NCBI RefSeq assembly: GCF_009695905.1
Contig: NZ_VUNA01000009.1
Location: forward strand, 32,448-96,447
Length of the DNA stretch: 64,000 nucleotides
Origin: Mogibacterium kristiansenii
GTDB lineage: Bacteria > Bacillota > Clostridia > Peptostreptococcales > Anaerovoracaceae
Direction: 5' to 3'
Part shown: one piece after another, positions 61,651 through 64,000 of the stretch
Layout: the number at the start of each line of letters is the position of its first letter
Numbering within the stretch: the stretch's first letter is position 1
Notes under the pieces: model-generated
What the model was told of the DNA's origin: nothing
Database searches by the model: none
Seen by the model: only the letters and a program-made list of their open reading frames with translations
Program-made: the position numbers and the translations under genes

Positions 61651-63471
61651 ATGAAATCCGGAAAGAAATGGTTGGCAGGCATTCTGTCTATCGTCATGAC
61701 GATGGCATTTATGCCGATGTATGCATTTGCCGGCGAAGCATCATCGGGCAGTGCAGACACTGATGCTGTGTGGACGGTAGAAGATTCCGAGGGATTCATT
61801 CTAGGAAACTACAATGAACTGCAGGATGCGATGGAGTCTGGTAGAGAATATGATTCAACAATCATATTGAATCGGGACGCGTCCGGTAAAGGGGCAGCAT
61901 TGGCGTTGTCGTACGGCGATAGCCCATATTTTAATTTTGACTTTAACGGCAACACATATACGGTAACAGATGGCGCAACATATGGATCTGAATCTGAACG
62001 AGCAGCCATTTGCCTTCAAGGAGATGAAGGTCATGTCACTTTTAAAAATGGCACGTTGAAGATTCAGAACTGTGAGGTCGGAATTCACATCGAGGGAGCT
62101 TGCACCGGTGATGCGAAGATAACGAATTTCAATATCGATGCATCGGGCAGCAGTGACTGTGCAAATGCGGTGATTGCAGAACAGATAGCGATTAACGGAA
62201 ACAGCAGTGTGAAGGTTCAACCGGGAAACAACGCAATCCAATTCTGGAGTGACTCAACAATTGACACAGCGGGAACAATACAGGGTAAAATTGTCAATAA
62301 AGACGAGGAGAATTACTATAGCCTCAGAATTTACAATGGATTGTTTACTGAAAAACCAAAAGATGAATGTATTGCAAACGGATACGCCATAAAAACAGAA
62401 AACGATGGTACTTTTTCTGTAATCCCGACGGAAGAGTGGGCACCGATGATTGCAAAAATCAAAGCACTTCAGAAAGAGGTAACTGAAGCGGAGCACGCCA
62501 TGGAATCCGATCAAAAGGAAATGGACGACAATATGAAGCAGCTGGAAACGAGCGTCGGGGCTGCTGAAAAGGCTTTGAATGATGACATCTTTGAAGAAGA
62601 TGTTGACATCAATAAGGCCATTTCCGATGCAGAGAAGTCCATTCAGGAATCAAAGGTGCAGGTAAAGAATATTCAGGCGCTCCTGGAACAGAAGGGAACA
62701 GAGTACAGCGAAAAAGGCAAAGAACTCTACTCCAAGTGTGAAGAACTGATTGAAGAATTAAATGAATCGGAATATGACTCCGGAAATTACAATATCTATG
62801 AGCTTGAGAGTGTGGCAGAGAATATGCAGACCGTCTTCAGCAGTGATAAATATGAAGAAGAAGAATACAATCAGTACTTAATTGAATTAGAAAAACTGAA
62901 CACGAATCTGAACAAAGCGGAAGTTAAGCTTGGAAAAGCGAAAGAACTCTCAAATAATGTAAACAAGGAGTTGGAAGACACCTTAAATGCTGCAAATAAG
63001 GAGTTGGATGCAGCAAAGGACTCTCTGAATAAGGCGAACAAGGAACTGGAAGAGCTGAACAAGAAGGTAGACACACTTCAGAACTCTCTGAAAGAAACAC
63101 AGGATAAGCTGAAGAAGACAGAGGAACAGCTGAAGAACCAGAACAATAAACCAACCCCATCCCCAACGGTGGCTCCGGTAAAGAAGCCGGGGCAGGTGAA
63201 GGGACTCAAGCTGAAGGCTGGCAAGAAGAAAGTGACCGTTACCTATAAGAAGGTCAGCGGTGCCACTTCCTACAAAGTAACCTACAGCACCAGCAAGAAA
63301 TTCAAGAAGGTGAAGACCGTAACCGTGAAATCCGGCAAGGCGGTAAAGAAGACCATCAGCAAACTGAAATCCAAGAAGACATACTACGTAAAGGTATGCG
63401 CCGTTAAGAAGGTAAAAGGCAAGAGCTACACCGGCAAATGGTCCGCCGTTAAGAAGGTAAAAGTAAAATAA
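61651..63471 (+). CDS. Secreted coiled-coil protein with Fn3-like C-terminus (paralog B)
   Basis: A 606-residue paralog of the preceding protein with the same order: signal peptide, beta-rich region, coiled coil, Pro/Thr linker and Fn3-like domain. The signal peptide and C-terminal domain are nearly identical to paralog A at DNA level, while the middle has diverged (EWAPMIAKIKALQKEVTEAE instead of DPLLQKIKELREEVAEADDS). It looks like a tandem duplication with the ends homogenised. AAGGAGG precedes the ATG at 61651. Function unknown. Confidence 0.8.
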   Translation: MKSGKKWLAGILSIVMTMAFMPMYAFAGEASSGSADTDAVWTVEDSEGFILGNYNELQDAMESGREYDSTIILNRDASGKGAALALSYGDSPYFNFDFNGNTYTVTDGATYGSESERAAICLQGDEGHVTFKNGTLKIQNCEVGIHIEGACTGDAKITNFNIDASGSSDCANAVIAEQIAINGNSSVKVQPGNNAIQFWSDSTIDTAGTIQGKIVNKDEENYYSLRIYNGLFTEKPKDECIANGYAIKTENDGTFSVIPTEEWAPMIAKIKALQKEVTEAEHAMESDQKEMDDNMKQLETSVGAAEKALNDDIFEEDVDINKAISDAEKSIQESKVQVKNIQALLEQKGTEYSEKGKELYSKCEELIEELNESEYDSGNYNIYELESVAENMQTVFSSDKYEEEEYNQYLIELEKLNTNLNKAEVKLGKAKELSNNVNKELEDTLNAANKELDAAKDSLNKANKELEELNKKVDTLQNSLKETQDKLKKTEEQLKNQNNKPTPSPTVAPVKKPGQVKGLKLKAGKKKVTVTYKKVSGATSYKVTYSTSKKFKKVKTVTVKSGKAVKKTISKLKSKKTYYVKVCAVKKVKGKSYTGKWSAVKKVKVK

Positions 63472-63512
63472 CATCATTCATAAGAACACCGAGAATATGT
63501 AGATCAAGCGAG

Positions 63513-63540
63513 ATGCCGAGGTATATACTTCGGCATTTTG
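63513..63540 (+). terminator. Terminator of the paralog pair
   Basis: ATGCCGA and TCGGCAT pair around an inner GTATATAC; TTTTG follows. It lies about 40 bases after the last stop. Confidence 0.7.
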
Positions 63541-63600
63541 CGTTCAGTTCTGTGAAATTACTTTTACAATTAACCTTTTAAAAGAAGTTTTAAAAAGTTG

Positions 63601-63629
63601 TTGACAAGTGCCCGTAACGCGCGTATAAT
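63601..63629 (+). promoter_or_regulatory. rRNA operon promoter P1
   Basis: TTGACA and TATAAT (63624-63629) are separated by 17 bases, a perfect consensus promoter. A GC-rich spacer and a short GC-rich discriminator are typical of rrn promoters. Confidence 0.9.
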
Positions 63630-63644
63630 TCCATCTTGTCGTCA

Positions 63645-63666
63645 CCGAAAAGCGAACGCTTCTCGG
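63645..63666 (+). other. Hairpin between rrn P1 and P2
   Basis: CCGAAAAGCG pairs with CGCTTCTCGG around AA. It lies within the P1 transcript and has no T run, so it is not a terminator. Confidence 0.5.
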
Positions 63667-63753
63667 AGGCGCAGCGTGCAGGCTCCAAGCCTTTGTGGCA
63701 TTGGATGCGCTCGTGGGCACTGAAAACTTTTTAAAAAAGTTTGAAAAAAGTGC

Positions 63754-63782
63754 TTGACAAGAGCCAACTGAAGCGCTATAAT
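63754..63782 (+). promoter_or_regulatory. rRNA operon promoter P2
   Basis: TTGACA and TATAAT (63777-63782) are separated by 17 bases, a second perfect promoter 153 bases after P1. Tandem P1/P2 spacing is typical for rrn operons in Firmicutes. Confidence 0.92.
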
Positions 63783-63789
63783 GAATAAG

Positions 63790-64000
63790 CTGTTTCGAAT
63801 GAGACAGCAAGAACCTTGAAAACTTCATAGTGCAGAACCGGTCAAAGACGGAACACATTTCGATGGAGATTTCGTCTAAGATCAGTATAAGAGACAAACG
63901 ATGTACAAATGACTTTAAGTCATACACTGTAATCGGATGTCCCTGTACAATTCTAAACACAAACAATAATGATTCGGAAACGAGTCGAGACGCGAACGCG
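63790..64000 (+). other. Leader of a ribosomal RNA operon; 16S gene lies beyond the window
   Basis: After P2 the sequence contains CAAGAACCTTGAAAACTTCA, an element found in rrn leaders and spacers of Firmicutes. It then continues as structured leader to the window end. No 16S start (AGAGTTTGAT-like) is reached. No open reading frame here is credible. Confidence 0.8.

Noticed and set aside
63871..63897. Sequence resembling the Tn5 mosaic end (TCAGTATAAGAGACA against GTGTATAAGAGACA) in the rRNA leader
   Set aside because: The match is short and imperfect, lies in an rRNA leader and has no transposase or second end nearby. It is more likely chance than a transposon boundary or library artefact.

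Overview
The window is the replication-origin region of a Gram-positive Clostridia-type genome. The gene order rsmA-rnmV, dnaB-rplI-gdpP, parB-parA, rsmG-mnmG-mnmE-jag-yidC-yidD-rnpA-rpmH | dnaA-dnaN-recF-gyrB-gyrA is the classic Firmicutes origin layout. Almost everything left of about 21.7 kb lies on the minus strand and most genes to the right lie on the plus strand, as expected for replication leaving an origin around dnaA. The replication genes, the G5/M23 cell-wall hydrolase and the secreted proteins with Lys-rich Fn3-like C-terminal domains suggest Eubacteriales, possibly near the Family XIII/Anaerovoracaceae group. The family-level placement is an inference and is weak.

Region by region. 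1-12.1 kb: cell envelope (LtaS-like, partial; FtsL/DivIC-like; M23), primosome and helicase, L9, a GdpP-type c-di-AMP phosphodiesterase, ParAB. 12.2-15.2 kb: two perfect parS sites, then a small AT-rich island with an XRE repressor, an ImmA/IrrE protease, a DUF4417 protein, a toxin-like domain and a DUF4926 immunity-like protein, plus a predicted small RNA. A third, near-perfect parS lies inside the rsmG terminator. 15.2-21.7 kb: tRNA modification, membrane insertion and RNase P genes. 21.7-23.6 kb: oriC, with DnaA boxes on both sides of dnaA. 23.6-30.5 kb: dnaN, recF, gyrB, gyrA. 30.5-37.1 kb: a nitroreductase, a secreted triple-rhodanese protein, plsC, dtd, the rpsF-ssb-rpsR operon, a cyclodeaminase-family gene.

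37.2-41.0 kb holds the most unusual metabolic locus: a sodium:solute symporter-type carrier, a translationally coupled 46-residue microprotein and a 686-residue fusion of an altered metallophosphoesterase-like domain with an ArsS-like radical SAM/Cys-rich domain. 41.1-43.6 kb is a foreign-looking pair (membrane-anchored winged-helix regulator plus secreted protein) next to a graveyard of gene fragments, one of them a 15-codon remnant of a second copy of the same radical SAM family. 43.6-48.8 kb is a TetR-controlled MMPL exporter with an LxxG-heptad secreted partner and three matching operator dyads. 48.9-49.4 kb carries five 96-bp tandem repeats that look non-coding. 49.5-59.5 kb has secreted proteins, an HtrA-like protease lacking PDZ, a GH25 lysozyme, a membrane-anchored trigger-factor-like protein, a UvrD-type helicase, two EamA transporters and a YeiH-type transporter. 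59.7-63.5 kb has two tandem paralogous secreted coiled-coil proteins. The window ends in the double promoter and leader of a ribosomal RNA operon whose 16S gene begins beyond position 64000. I saw no tRNA gene, CRISPR array, transposase or integrase.
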